From: Protonemura montana
Lineage: Eukaryota; Arthropoda; Insecta; Plecoptera; Nemouridae
Length of the DNA stretch: 64,000 bases
Reading direction: 5' to 3'
Assembly: GCA_947568835.1 (NCBI GenBank)
Contig: OX387604.1
Location: 3,452,001 to 3,516,000, forward strand
Under the pieces are notes generated by a model that was not told the origin of the DNA, did no database searches, and was given only the letters and a program-made list of their open reading frames with translations. Below, piece by piece: positions 1 through 12,500 of the stretch. How positions within the stretch are numbered: position 1 is the first letter of the stretch; each line of letters opens with the position of its first letter. The translations under genes were made by a program, and so were the position numbers.

Positions 1-2340
1 TATCGATCGTGATTATATGTTAATTTTAATGCTGCTCGATTCAAAGGTAACCATTGCATTAGCTCGTGAAAATTAAAAAAAAAAACACATATATCTTTGC
101 TAAGTTGCAGGATAGGATTTATTTGTCGAGTTGTAACTAATTGTGAGATTTTGTTTGGCATACAAGCCAATTCTAATTTAGTGCATTTAGCCCATGTGAA
201 TATTCAACAACCGTACAAGCTATTAGGGTAATAAACTCTGAGATTAGAGATTATTTTCAACACAAGCTTATAAATATTTCATTTTATTGGTACAAAAAAA
301 ACATTTTATGCATCGACAAAAGACAATTGGCATATTTTTAACAGTTTTCCTGTTGTCACGAAAAGTTTAATTTCACTTAAATATTCATTTTGTATCTGGA
401 ATCAAAAGTGAACATCCGTATTTTTTCCCAAGTTTTTTGATCTAAAAAGCAAATATGCAAATTGTTCACAGCTCCTCGGGAAGAGTTGTTCAATTTGGGA
501 AGGAAGTATATCTACGAAGTGAGTAGAGGGAGTCTGGGATATATTGATAGACTAAAGTAATATCAGGCAAAGAGACCGAATGCCCCAGGCTGACTATGTA
601 GCTATGGAAACTGAAGTTGGTATTCAAACAGGGAAGGGAAGCGTTGCACCCCCTAAAGATCATCTTCCTTAGTCTTGTCGCCTTAAGATCTAGTTTACGG
701 AAATCTTTTACATGCCTATCTGCCAAAATAATGTTTCGCCAGGTAATTATATATATTGTTTTGTTAAATATATTGTTTGTTTTATTATATTTATTTCAAT
801 TAAATTAAGGTGTTTATTTACATAACGTTAAATGTAAATGTAAGTTAATTTAATAATATCGTGCCAAAGAGCTGACAGCGACAGAACATTTGCAACTAAA
901 GGGAACATATGACAGAACATTTAGCTACATTTTGAAATTCAATTCACTTTCAAACAGTAGCAATTAAACCCGTTTCCGCTCAAATATTTGCTTTTCAAGC
1001 CTAGCCATAAGTCAGTTTCTTAAATCCTGGTGACATTACATTCTTTGGTATTTAAATAATTATTCGTAACAAGTATTTAAAAGACTTTGCCTACGCACAG
1101 GAGAAAAGTGGATAAATATAGAAGATTTCGTTACTTCCTACATACTTGCAGGAGCGTTTTAGTGCCTCCTGCCACAAATTAGCAATATTTTAATTAAATC
1201 TAAATTAAATGAGTGCTGAAAGTGATGTAGGGAGAAAAGTCGAGGAGTTGGGAGCTGCTAGCACGCACTAATCAAGCACGCACTAATCAAGCACGCGTCT
1301 GTCTGAAGGAGGAAAGCTTTTGCAATATTTCAACATCAATTTTTGTTGATCAAGTAGAGATGAGTCTAAAAACAATCATCAGTTGTTGTTTTTCTATAAT
1401 TTTACATTTTAAGTATGCAACGAAAAGGAGTATTTCACATTTTTGTGCCATAAAGTTTGGAGTTCCACACGGCTCACGGATAGAGTTTTTTCTGTCAAAG
1501 TTGAGCTAAAGTAATTAAAATAATGGGTTAATTTATGGGATTTTTCGTGCGAGATTTAAGATTTACATTTTAATTTTCTAGAAGCGTTGGTGAAAATATT
1601 AGTTGATCAAATTTGTTTGGAAAGTGCTACTCATTGAATAGAGAATGTAATGCCATAATGATCAAGTATGTGTCTCCTCTCCTAATTGCTTCAGCACTCT
1701 ATCAAAATTCTTTATCATTTTATATTATTTGCAGGACCGTGATTAATAATTTTCAAGTTATTGATTGAAAATTTGCTATCTCTTAATTCTTTTCTTTGCC
1801 AAACGAATAAAATAGGAATAAAATAATTTAACCTTTTGTCTTCTTTACATTTTGGAAGAAAATTTTTTTCTTTAGAATAACAACAAAATTCGGTTGGTGT
1901 TTTAAATTATCTTGATGACAAAAGCACATTATTTATAGGAAGTAAAATACAACACTTCTTTAAAACAAGGTCTTTAATTTGTTTGGTTGTAGAGAACACA
2001 TATGGTATACACATATACACATCATGATCTCAAATGGCAGCATCGATTGATTGATTTTGTTAATTTTAGTTTAAAAGTCTCTAAAGCAAACCTCAAATGT
2101 GTTCAAAAAAGCTTTTTTTCATTTTTGGGTTATTGAATGACAAGTAAAATCAACTAAATTTTCCAGTAAACATAAGTAGACATGGGTCTAAGAACCATAG
2201 CGCATTCGGTCTTATCCTGTCTAGCTATGCAGCGTATTGAAATAATTTGTTGAAACTTACAAAAAAAGATTGACATTGAGAAGGTTCTGACATTTTCAGA
2301 CTCATCTAATTGTACTTATTCTAATTATAATTAGACTTAT
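1..2340. other. Gene-poor AT-rich stretch
   Basis: No reading frame with recognisable protein similarity is seen on either strand. The only structure noted is a short 15-bp direct repeat near 1261. The open frames present are short, lack plausible exon boundaries and look like chance. Confidence 0.6.
1261..1296. repeat. 15-bp direct repeat, 2.4 copies
   Basis: The unit gcacgcactaatcaa occurs at 1261-1275 and again at 1276-1290, followed by a partial third copy gcacgc to 1296. The copies are identical. It is a minor tandem duplication with no visible coding role. Confidence 0.85.
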
Positions 2341-3345
2341 TATCAGATGATACCAGTGCTATTGTAACGGAAGATAAGCTAGACGAACTCGACAAGAGTA
2401 TTAAAAATCGAATTAACAAGCTCCACGATTAGTTCTTGGCAAACAAATTACTGTTAAATAAGTCAAAATCTAAGTGCACTCTCTTTTCCAATGACAAAAT
2501 ATGTAACGAAAAGAATTTAATTTCGAAAGTACAAATATCACCAATTTTTTAGGAATACACATGGATTCTCAACTCAATTGGCATCACCATATTTAAAAAA
2601 ATTGTCCTGAACCAACTGCAGTCTGCAATGCACTTCGAAAACTGGTTTCTAACGTTGAATTTAGAACTCTAATAACTGTGTATTATGCATATTTTCAGCT
2701 AGTTATGATGTATGGTATAATATTTCGGGGAAATTCTTCTCAACTTAAAGGATTTTTTTCAATAGAAAAAAGGGCTGTAAGGATTCTGCGTGGTTCTAAC
2801 CTAACCATGACTTTCTTACGTTAGCTTCACAATAAATGTATGACTGTTCTGTTTATATGTAAAAGAACAAGACTTTAGTTTTATTTTAAGTAGTGATGTC
2901 CCAGTGTTATATGTATATAACACTAGGAAAAACACTAGGAAAGTACAAGATATTCATGTACACATAGAACGACAAAATTGGTAAAACTAGCCAGTGGAGA
3001 TTGTCCGGTTATTGTTAAAATTTGTGCAAATCCTTGCAAATCGACTCGCAATCCTTGTTCGAAATTAAGCTAAAACTTTATTTAGTAAAACATTGTTTTT
3101 ATACTAGAAGTAAATATTTTATGAAATGACTTAATGCATTTATGTTGCGTGTAGCAATGTTTTGAATTGTATCTTATTGCATTCTTTTATTGTTATATCT
3201 TTTATTGTGTCTGATTGTATTTTATTATTCATTGATATTGTGATTACTTATTGACATTCTTGTGACCTTTATTTATTTTTTGTCACCATTCTTCTCATAA
3301 CATATTTCTATGTTCAATTGAAGAAAATAATGAATAAATAAATGA
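2341..3345 (+). mobile_element. Degraded non-LTR retrotransposon (LINE) 3' fragment, RT C-terminal part
   Basis: Translation from about 2341 gives a reverse-transcriptase catalytic-motif remnant of the YADD type (one base appears lost in the Tyr-Ala part). It is followed by DTSAIVTEDKLDELDKSI-like sequence and by blocks typical of Jockey/CR1-type LINEs: a LLLNKSKSKC block, a MDSQLNWHHH block (via frame change) and an IEKRAVRILRG block near 2760-2800. In-frame stops at about 2430 and 2550 and frameshifts show it is dead. After about 2900 no protein similarity is clear; an AT-rich 3' region ends near 3330-3345 in AATAAATAAAT. The 5' part of the element, including the endonuclease, is missing: it is truncated at or just before the catalytic motif. 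The clade within Jockey/CR1 is not decided. Confidence 0.8.
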
Positions 3346-6240
3346 TTATTCTATGAGAAATCACTGTCTAAGCAGTATTATCGTGTCGGAGTTCCATCTG
3401 CGTTGTTATCAGTGCTATAATTCTCCAGTTCGGGACAAACTGCGCTGTGGACTCAAGACCACAAGAGTGGTCAGCCTCAAGGAGTGGAATTCCAGAAGTG
3501 ATTGGGAAGGCTGCAGTGTTCCTGACCTGAATATGAAGACAGGAAGAGGACCCTAGAAAGAAGGAACTCCTTAGAGACGGTACACCAAGAGAATGTCTAT
3601 GTTGGTTTTAAGTTTGGCTGCATAATTTTTATCTGTCTTACAATAAATGCTTTTTTTTTTGTTCGCATTTCATTCGTCCCTACTGTTCAAAACACAATCA
3701 GAACCCATGAATCTCAATTTGAAAATTCCTCACAAAGCCACTTCTTTGATTTGTAAGCAAGAATATTTCAAATCTGTACATTTTTTTTTCTTTTAATTTA
3801 AAAATGTCAACAAAAATAGTTTAAAAATAAAATAACACGCTTAATTTTAGGCACTTTGAATCAGTAAATACAACTAGACATGAAGGTAATCGCTTTTTGC
3901 TCGCTGAATTAGGTTTTTTCCTACAATTCAAACTTGACAATTGTCATGAAACGTATAAATAGAACATCTTAGATTGTCTTATTCATTATGTGACCCAAAA
4001 GCAAACGAATAATATCGCACAAAAAATAAAAAAACGACTTGGATAATCTTTAATATAATGGCTAAACCTGAAAACTCACCCGTGAGATTTCCGCAAATTA
4101 CTCAACAGTTTTGAGACATTTTTTGCCACAGACAATATTTTTTATTGTTCTTATTGCAATTTCGGTGCTCTTAAACTGCATTACTTTTAAAAACATTTAT
4201 CCGCGCATTGCTGCAGATAAAATTCTACAGTTATAAGCAATCGACCATGGGTCGCGCGCGTTACGGAAAAGCACATGGCGGTCTGGTTGGTCCTTGGGAG
4301 ATGATTATTGAAACATGTCATACAATACAATCTTGCAGAGAGTATAAATAGATACCATTGTTCCTGTACCCAGAACCTTCGGGCCCAGGGCCTTGTGGGT
4401 TTACCAAATGTTGGGTTTCTGTTACGGCTCACATTGCAATTGAACCGCGAAACTACCTACGCCATCCGTTGACGAAGCCATACGTTAAAACCAGCTACAG
4501 TTGTTTAATAAATTACCTCCATTTATAATACAGGCTGCTCTAAAGGCATGACACTCTTAAGAAGGCAAAGATGTTTTTTTGAGAGAGTTCAGGGTAAATT
4601 TGTAAATAAAACCACATGACCTTTAGTGGGATAAAGAATCAACCCTGCGTTTTGCTTCTTCAAGATTGATGGATGTATGTAAAGAAGAGGAACGGATAAA
4701 ACCTAGGTTGCTTCACCGATTCTGCTCGTTGATCTGTTCTATCAAATTACCCTTCAGAAAATGCCACGTTGAAAGAGTAAAAAGTGAAAATCAACTACCT
4801 TTTACTCTCTTGTACCTGTGTACGCAATCAGAAGACTCAAAATATCCGATAAAGTTTCAATGCATTTCAAATCTCGGCTGTCGTCCTTTCACTCTGAAAT
4901 ACAATGCATAGAGAAAAGAAAATATGAACCAAGGGAATAACAATTCACGTCGGAGAAAATTTTTAAATTTTACTGAGCCAGTTCCTCAGATGCCAGAAAT
5001 GCAGTAAGGTTAATCTTATCTCTTCACTTGCTTTCTTGATTGAACAATGTACACTCGAACAACAAAAAAACCAGTAGATTTTTAACCACCAGCTTCATGT
5101 AAGTTTTATGCTATAAAGGTGTTTCCATTTAGCGCAAGAAAAACTTCAACACATCCACCCCTGCCGTCCCTTTCACCCAACATTACCCTCTACGATTTTT
5201 AAACCAGCTTTTAAAAAACTTTAATCCATACATAAATGAGTCAAGAACTCTTCGTTCCCCCTGACCTACCTGTTGAACCTATTCATATTTTTTGTCATAC
5301 TCTAGTTAACTTACCTGAACGAAATCTTTAGTCGAAAGTTTGTAAGGTTTTAAAGACAGTGAGATTTGTGTGGCAATCCTCCTAAAGCTAGCTATGTCAA
5401 CCAGGACCAAAATGATCGGCCACATACACGCATACACGCCAAAGCGCGTGTCACCAGTTCTCCCCAATCCCCCATCCCACACCACCACAACCCTTCCCAC
5501 TCTCTATCGGTCTTTCTCGCTCTTTCACTAGCTCCCTCTCTCTCTCTGCATTTCCAGTGTTAACAATATAAGATAGAAAAAGAAGCATGATTCCTAAATC
5601 CACGAACAAGAAATGCTATAGACAATACGTGCCTGCAGTTATCAGTAATACCAGCTTGAGCTCCTTAATCGTTAGCTGAGCCAATGAAAGCATAGGAAAG
5701 AAAGACAGAAGGAAAGAAAAAAAGGTGAGAGTATGCGGATACAGACGCTAAATTCTACTCGACAATTTCCTGAAATCTTGTGGGAAGGAACAACTTACGC
5801 TAGAAATCAGTTGTTCTGATTGTAAGAGAGTCAGACAAGTTGGAAATTGATATGGGCAGCTCTCCGAGATTGCCAAGGTCATCGTGATAATCCCGGCCAG
5901 TGTTCAAGGTCAACCTACCAAATTTTCTCTAACCGCTATCTATTTAAAAGTTCCCAATCTTGAACGAGCAGATGGAACAGAGTAGATCCCAGTCATGTTT
6001 CAATATTCAATAAACGTAAGCTTTTGTGAATAAACTAATCGACGCTGAACTTCAAAAAATAATCAACCTGTCAAATCAACCCATAATTGATTGACTGCTA
6101 AAAAACAAAATTCGTAAAATCAAGGCGTGTTATGAACAATACATTACATGATCAAAATGTCCAATAAATTATTAAAGCGTAACATTTTCTCAGCAGACAT
6201 TTGTTTGATGGTGGTTCCTTTCTTTTCGCTATATTATTAT
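3346..6240. other. Intergenic stretch, no gene seen
   Basis: AT-rich DNA with short chance reading frames. A pyrimidine-rich patch at about 5450-5560 (CTCTCTCTCT) and a TATAAATAG near 4340 are noted, but neither sits before a recognisable gene. Nothing here is supported as coding. Confidence 0.5.
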
Positions 6241-6243
6241 TAG

Positions 6244-6681
6244 TACCTTAACAATAGCGTAGGTGTTCTAAAAGAGTGGGATGATCGCGATCAAGGGGTG
6301 GTCGTGCGCGGGCACAGGACGCGGGTACAGAGCGCGGGGGCGCCCCTTGCCCCTGGGGCGCGCACCCGCCCTGGCGCCACACTTAAATCAGGCTGTACGG
6401 CACTACAAAACGTGGAGTAATACCAAGCTCATGCTCACTAGACCTGCAACAGTCAACGTCGTCCTTGCTCCTACCTAACATCGGCACGTTCAGGACTCCA
6501 GCCAGGACACGGAACTCGAGTCTCTGAGTATCTCACAGCTGTGCTTCTTGGTGAATTACGTCTCGGCTGTTACACTCTTCGCTGAGATTTATTTGGCCAG
6601 GAAATTTGAAGACAGAAACGATTCGGAAGATTTGGACTTGAGCAAGAGGACTTTGAGAAGAATTTCAATCACTAGCTAAAT
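6244..6681 (+). other. GC/CpG-rich island; candidate 5' or terminal exon with donor at 6682
   Basis: About 6285-6380 is strikingly GC- and CpG-rich against AT-rich surroundings. In one frame the DNA is open from 6272 to a TAA at 6476-6478. The same frame then continues open to a second TAA at 6677-6679. The second part encodes about 66 residues with one hydrophobic stretch (QLCFLVNYVSAVTLFAEIYL) and an acidic/basic C-terminal tail ending LRRISITS. A consensus splice donor (aaat|GTAAGT) begins at 6682, directly after the second stop. A branch-point-like CTAAC and TTCAG at 6488-6493 would allow an acceptor just after the first stop. I recognise no protein family. It could be a 5' untranslated exon with its promoter, for example for the downstream allatotropin gene, or a terminal coding exon of an unseen gene. 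Both are inference. Confidence 0.4.
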
Positions 6682-8548
6682 GTAAGTTGTAAAAAAAATA
6701 TTTTTTGTTAACACATTTTTTTACATAATAATGTCCTGAAATACCAAAAAAATGTGTTAGCATGCATGAACTCGTTTCAGCATTGTCAAGAATAATATCG
6801 GTTAAACATAATTACCTGAAAATAATGCGTCCTGTTTCATGTATTCTGCAATAATTATACTAAAATGTACATAGTTATCCCATTGTCACATGAATTTTGA
6901 ACTAGCTTTGAGAGCGCACAAATGTCAAACAGGGGTAGGCTATTTCTGACCCAAAATGTTTCAATTCAATTATGAAATCTCCCACTCTGTTCGTTTAACA
7001 CAACTCTCGCTTTACTCACTTCCACAATTCTCTTCAATATAAGAGACAAATTGCCAAAATGGAATTCTTATCAACCAATTTTGTTTCCGGTAAAATGTGT
7101 AAGCATTTTCTTTTCATGGAACTTTGAAGTGTGTTGTAAAAGATAAGGTGTTTGACAACACTTAGCAAAATTATTGGCCGCTATTGACGTTAGTCTTGAC
7201 TAGTTTTAAAAAGACGTTTCTTTTAAGTCAAAAAAGTCCATTCTTTCAGTAAGTGGAATAATGGCTGAATCCGGTTTACAATTCCTTGACGCAAGCTGTA
7301 TGCTTTGACATGTACATTAGTGTGGGCAGAAACCCTTATTCATATTTGCAATACTCGATGTACCATGAATAATAAGAAAGCACACCCGAGCTCATACCCG
7401 CCCTCGTCCCCGCTCCATGGCTCAAATCTTCACCCATCACCCCTTATAATGTCTGTATGGTGCGTAATCAATCAGTTTTGTGGACGTCTTGTTCGTTAAT
7501 TATGAGAAGCTATTATCAATTGCAAACGTGGTAAGTTAAGGATTAAATCTGAGATGTTTCTTAACGTGATTTGTTGTTAGTGATCAAATACTTAAATTTA
7601 GTATATAGTATATTTAGTAATATAGTAAAAATGAACCCGCTTCAAATTTTGATATTGTAAGTTTTGTTAAAAAAATATATGGTGACAAATTTTGGCAAAG
7701 TAAAAAAAGCACAATAACTTTTTTTTGGTATACTTTTTGAAAATTTAAATATTAAATAAAATAGATCTAAGGCTAGATCGAAAATGTTGGCTTAGTCGAG
7801 ATAAAATTTTCCCATTTCATTGCTAATTGAATTTGAAACTTACCAGCGTATCGCCATGATTTTAAATAGTAAATCACTCATAAAGCGATGCACTGAAAAG
7901 TAATTATAATGTTACAGTGTAGCTGCATCCACCTCTAACTTAGTGGTCAGTACACTACACTCTATTCCAATCATCAAGTGAGTTATAACCAAGAGTTTTT
8001 AGCTCTTTTTGATCAGCTAAATTGAATTATTTTCTAAATGGAGTTCTCTGGCTATGTCCGTGCTCAGGTCCTCGTTGTTAAAATACGTAGCATGTATGTA
8101 TATACGTACCTATCTTAAAGCCTGTTTTTGCTGATCGAATGAATAATGGAATGGATTCCACAACCCGCAATAAGTCAGCCAATATACAGACGGCAAGATC
8201 AAAGGTACAGCGCAAAATAAAGAAATTTGTTTCCATTAAAAGCTTTGTAAATACAATATCCTTCAATAGACGGAATATTTGAAACAGATATTTTGGACAC
8301 GATAAAGTAAAATGCTTGTGAACAGCAACGTTACAAGCAAGTGAAGTCTTTTCTATAGAGGTATACATGATATAAAAACTGCAAAGGGCAATGGTATTTA
8401 TACTGGCATCAAAGGGACCAGTCATTGTTTTCAAATCACGTGTGATAAATCCATTGTAGTTTTATTTTCGTTTATTAAAAGTCGATCTCTATTAAACGAC
8501 TTCTATTTTCAGCGGTTTTTTTCGTGGTTCACCCACAATCATCTTCCG

Positions 8549-8585
8549 GTGGGGGAGGGGATGGGGAAGGGGGCGGGGTAGGGGG
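8549..8585 (+). repeat. G-rich tract with G-quadruplex potential
   Basis: Six or more runs of four to five G separated by one to three bases (ggtgggggaggggatgggg and on). This pattern permits a G-quadruplex on the + strand. No gene lies next to it. Confidence 0.7.
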
Positions 8586-9566
8586 TGCTGCACGTGCAAT
8601 ATGAAATTTATCTGGCATTGCAAGTGTTTGAGTGAATTTGTCTTACCAACTCGGATATGAAATTATCAAATTTAATCGTAATTGTTCACTAGCAAAGCCA
8701 AATTCAAGACGTAATTTCAAGGGAACATCAATTTGAATCTTAATCTTACTTCAGGCGCTAGCTCAGAAAGCTTAATTTTTCTTGTAAAGGAATATGTTCT
8801 ACGAAAGTTATTCTAGATTTATCTTAAATGTCATTTCCTTGATTACTTTAAGGGTATATATCCAAATATTATACAACTTTTGCTGCGGCACATTATTCTT
8901 ACTCATCATTTATAAAATGCTTGAGAACAAAACAGCTTAGATGCTGTCTTGTTTGTGTAGAAAACTTCTGTCCTCCCTGAAGAGTTACATTATAAATCAG
9001 GTAACATTTTGCCAGTCCAAGGAAATAAAGGAATGTAGCCTTGTTCGGCTTCACCTGTCACGAAACGAATAAAACAAATAGAGCAATCAACGAAACAGTT
9101 TGGTAGGTGCCAGGAGTTCAATTCAATTCACTTGTTGCATTGAGGAAACAGATTGAGTTGATTGCCCATCCAGAATACTAACCGCCCATTTTGATCAAAC
9201 CCCCTGTGATCAAAAACACCAAGCGTCCAAAATTGCCAGGGAAATTAAAAATTACCACTTTTTTTCTCCACCACCCCGATGTGATTCAGCTTAATACGCA
9301 GACAATTTCACAAATTGACACATATACAAAATTAATCGAAAATTATGTGTACGTTAGTGCAATCTATAGTGTATATACGACCATTGGAAATGACGTGAAT
9401 AGGAAATAAATTGATAATTTATATTGAATCACCGCAATTCATTAGACTCATCAATCTGTAATGAATATTACACGAGATTTTTGTTCGTAAGCCCAACAAC
9501 CTGAGTATTTAATGTGATTTGTGTGATCATTTATATTAGTACGTTTGTGACGGGGTGTGGTGTTGA

Positions 9567-9586
9567 GGGGGGGGGGGGGTGGGGGG
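9567..9586 (+). repeat. Poly-G tract
   Basis: Thirteen consecutive G, one T, then six G. It is a homopolymer or quadruplex-prone run and a likely site of length error in sequencing or assembly. Confidence 0.8.
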
Positions 9587-12500
9587 TACCTAGCACAGAT
9601 TGGCGCCTGGAATGCGCCGTATTTTAGGCGCGTTTTTATTGCTTGTCAATATTCGTGACAGTGACTTGATTTCCTCGCTCTATTCAGGACTGCAATGATG
9701 TCAATACGGCGTCAAAATTGAGTCAATATTGCATCACTTAAACGCAATGCATGTTTTACGAGTAGCCTCAAATTTTTTTGTAATCATATATATATTATAT
9801 TCATATATATCTTGAAATAATCTTGGCACCTCCACCAGACTTATGGAAATCTTAATCAAAGTTCAAGATTCCTAGTAAGGCAATCAGTTTGTTTAAATAA
9901 TGTTCTAGATTTTTACACACAAAGTTTCAGATTCAAATTCAAAGGATCTGTAGCGCATAATGTAACTATTATTGACGCAAGGCAAACGTATGGTAGGCAC
10001 ACTACATTATTTCATCACGATTTCAAGCCGCTGGGCGTGATTTCAGAATAAGAAACGAGCACTGAACTGAACCAATTTACGTTGCCGACTCTTATTTTAT
10101 TCTCCTTTTGTGAACAAAAAAAGGCCTGCGAGAAAACTTGTAATCAAATAAAAAAATAGGGTGGAGTATTGGTTGGCTGAGTGATTTGACTGCATTAGAG
10201 TGAATGCTATGCGAATGTAGACAACTTTTAGACACTTTTATTGAGAAGCTGGCAATTTGATCCATCTCAACTCGTCGCCCACTTAACCTATCCTCAGGCT
10301 GACTCATGCGACGGCACGTAGAAAACAGAATTCACCGTTTCTCCTTTACTCCTCCGACAACGTGATTGACACTTTTAGCCTGGCTAGCTATCACACATGC
10401 CTCTACTTTACCTCATACGCGTTTTACTTTTTTACTTGAGAGAATTATTCATAAAAGGCAATTTACATACATTTTTGATGCTCGATTTGATCAACATTAT
10501 TGTATATTACCTGTGGATGTGGATCCCAGCCTCACTGCTTTTGGTGCTTTTATAGAAGCGTTGTGAACCGTGAGATTTTGGTCTTTGACAGGAGTCAGAC
10601 TATTGCTAAAATAGAACATTAATGATCAGTAACATGAACATGATCATTAATCAATTACATGATATCAAAATATTGATGATATCGATAATATTCCATAAAA
10701 ATTATAACAAAAGTGTAGCTACGTCAAATTCCTATTATTACTTTGGGAGTCTTTTTCAGTGCATATTCATTGAATTCTAATTCCCCCTGTTTGATAATCA
10801 CTAGATTTATTGGTTTGATAGGAACAAAGAATTTATCTTTCTAATTTATTTGTAAAACCAGCAGCTTATGATAAGAAAGATGAGTGTCTATAACCAAGAA
10901 ATCCGAAATTACAACTGTTGAAGACGGTAAATCAGCCCAAAAATTCGACCGCAAAAAATTTTTGTGTACCTATAGTGTACATACAATTTTAGGGAAACCC
11001 TGTCTTTTTCAGTTTTCATCATCTTCCATTAGCACAAGAACTCTAGCATGATATTTTCATTTCCACATACCAATTTATCACGCGTTGATGCTTTGAGTTG
11101 CAAGGATAGAAGCAATTCTGAAATTCGCAAAGGGCAATCATTATCCTAGAATAAGTCCTTCTAACACTCATCAAGGTATCGGAAAATCTGCCGATTTCTA
11201 TTTATATTTTTTACACTCAATCGTCATCCGCACTGGCAGTACCTTCATATTTCTTTCTCACGCTGAAGGTGGAAAATGAAATGACCCTTTGATAAATAAA
11301 CGAGTGACATGTTTTATTTGCTGAGCTAAGTGTAAATTCTGTACACTCTGTAGATTTCACTCCGATTAACTGGATGTGCGGAGAGAGCTTGGAACATAAA
11401 CACTGCGTTGCTCTGAACAGCCCCCAAGATGAAATGATAAAAGTTATTACGAATGCCACATTTATTTTTTTATTTTTTTCTAATTTATATAGAATGAGGG
11501 AGGGGAGTTGATATAATTAGTATGTATTTACCAGTATAAAATGGTTATTTGCTACTGAGACGAAGGTCTACCAATATCGCACAGAAGTGTTTAATTAAAT
11601 GCAGGTATTTAATAGCTTTCACATCTCCCATTTGATCCACGCAAATATACAATTCTTCTCTAATGAAAGAAAAACCTTTCAAGCTTTAAAAATTTTCATT
11701 TAATGAACGTTTTATCGTAACACTACATAGAAAACTACACTGTTAAAGCTGCCAAGGATATCAATTATGATAAATAATTTTCACGCATTTTAGATATACT
11801 AATTATCTTAAAACACAGTTCTTGGAGTAGTTGATAATAGAAATGACCTGCACTTGTAAGTTTTCATTCTTTGTGGAAGGGGGATATGTAAGTTATATTA
11901 TATTTTGCGATGAAGAGGAATGTTAAATCTATGAATCTACTCAAAACTACGAATTTACTACAATATGCGAATATATTCTTATCAAAGCATCTGACCGCTG
12001 ACCGATGAAATCCTAACAAATTTTAATTTTTTTTTTGATCGGTGTAAAATCTTAAGTGCCAAGGGTCGACAAGATTCTTTCAAGACAGTTTCTACATTTT
12101 GCTCAAGAGTTTTAGGGTTATGGACTTAATTTTAAATATGTATCAAAATGTATTAATTAATCAGTAAAAAATAATATTTACATGGGAGTGAAACTAAAAC
12201 TATTTGAAAAAATAGCCTATTTGGAAATTTTCGGAAATGCAACACATTTCTCGAAATATTCTGGGCTGGTTAACGCCCACAAGATAATAACGGGTGTTAA
12301 TATATTGAGGTGAATCTTAAAGTTCAGCAAAGGGTTGAGGAAGTTTCTTGTCGGCTCCTTTGTGTGGAAGTCAATCGCGGAACATTCTCTCGAGAAAGTC
12401 TGGCAGGAAAATTGGTGTCTTTAGTCGAAACTGTGTTTGATTCTGAGAAGATGAGCAGCTTTCTAAGCAAACGCAGAGCAGTTCCTTCTCCTCCAGAATG

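Noticed and set aside
8078-8434. 118-codon minus-strand frame
   Set aside because: No recognisable domain, no neighbouring exon signals, and composition typical of chance frames in AT-rich DNA.
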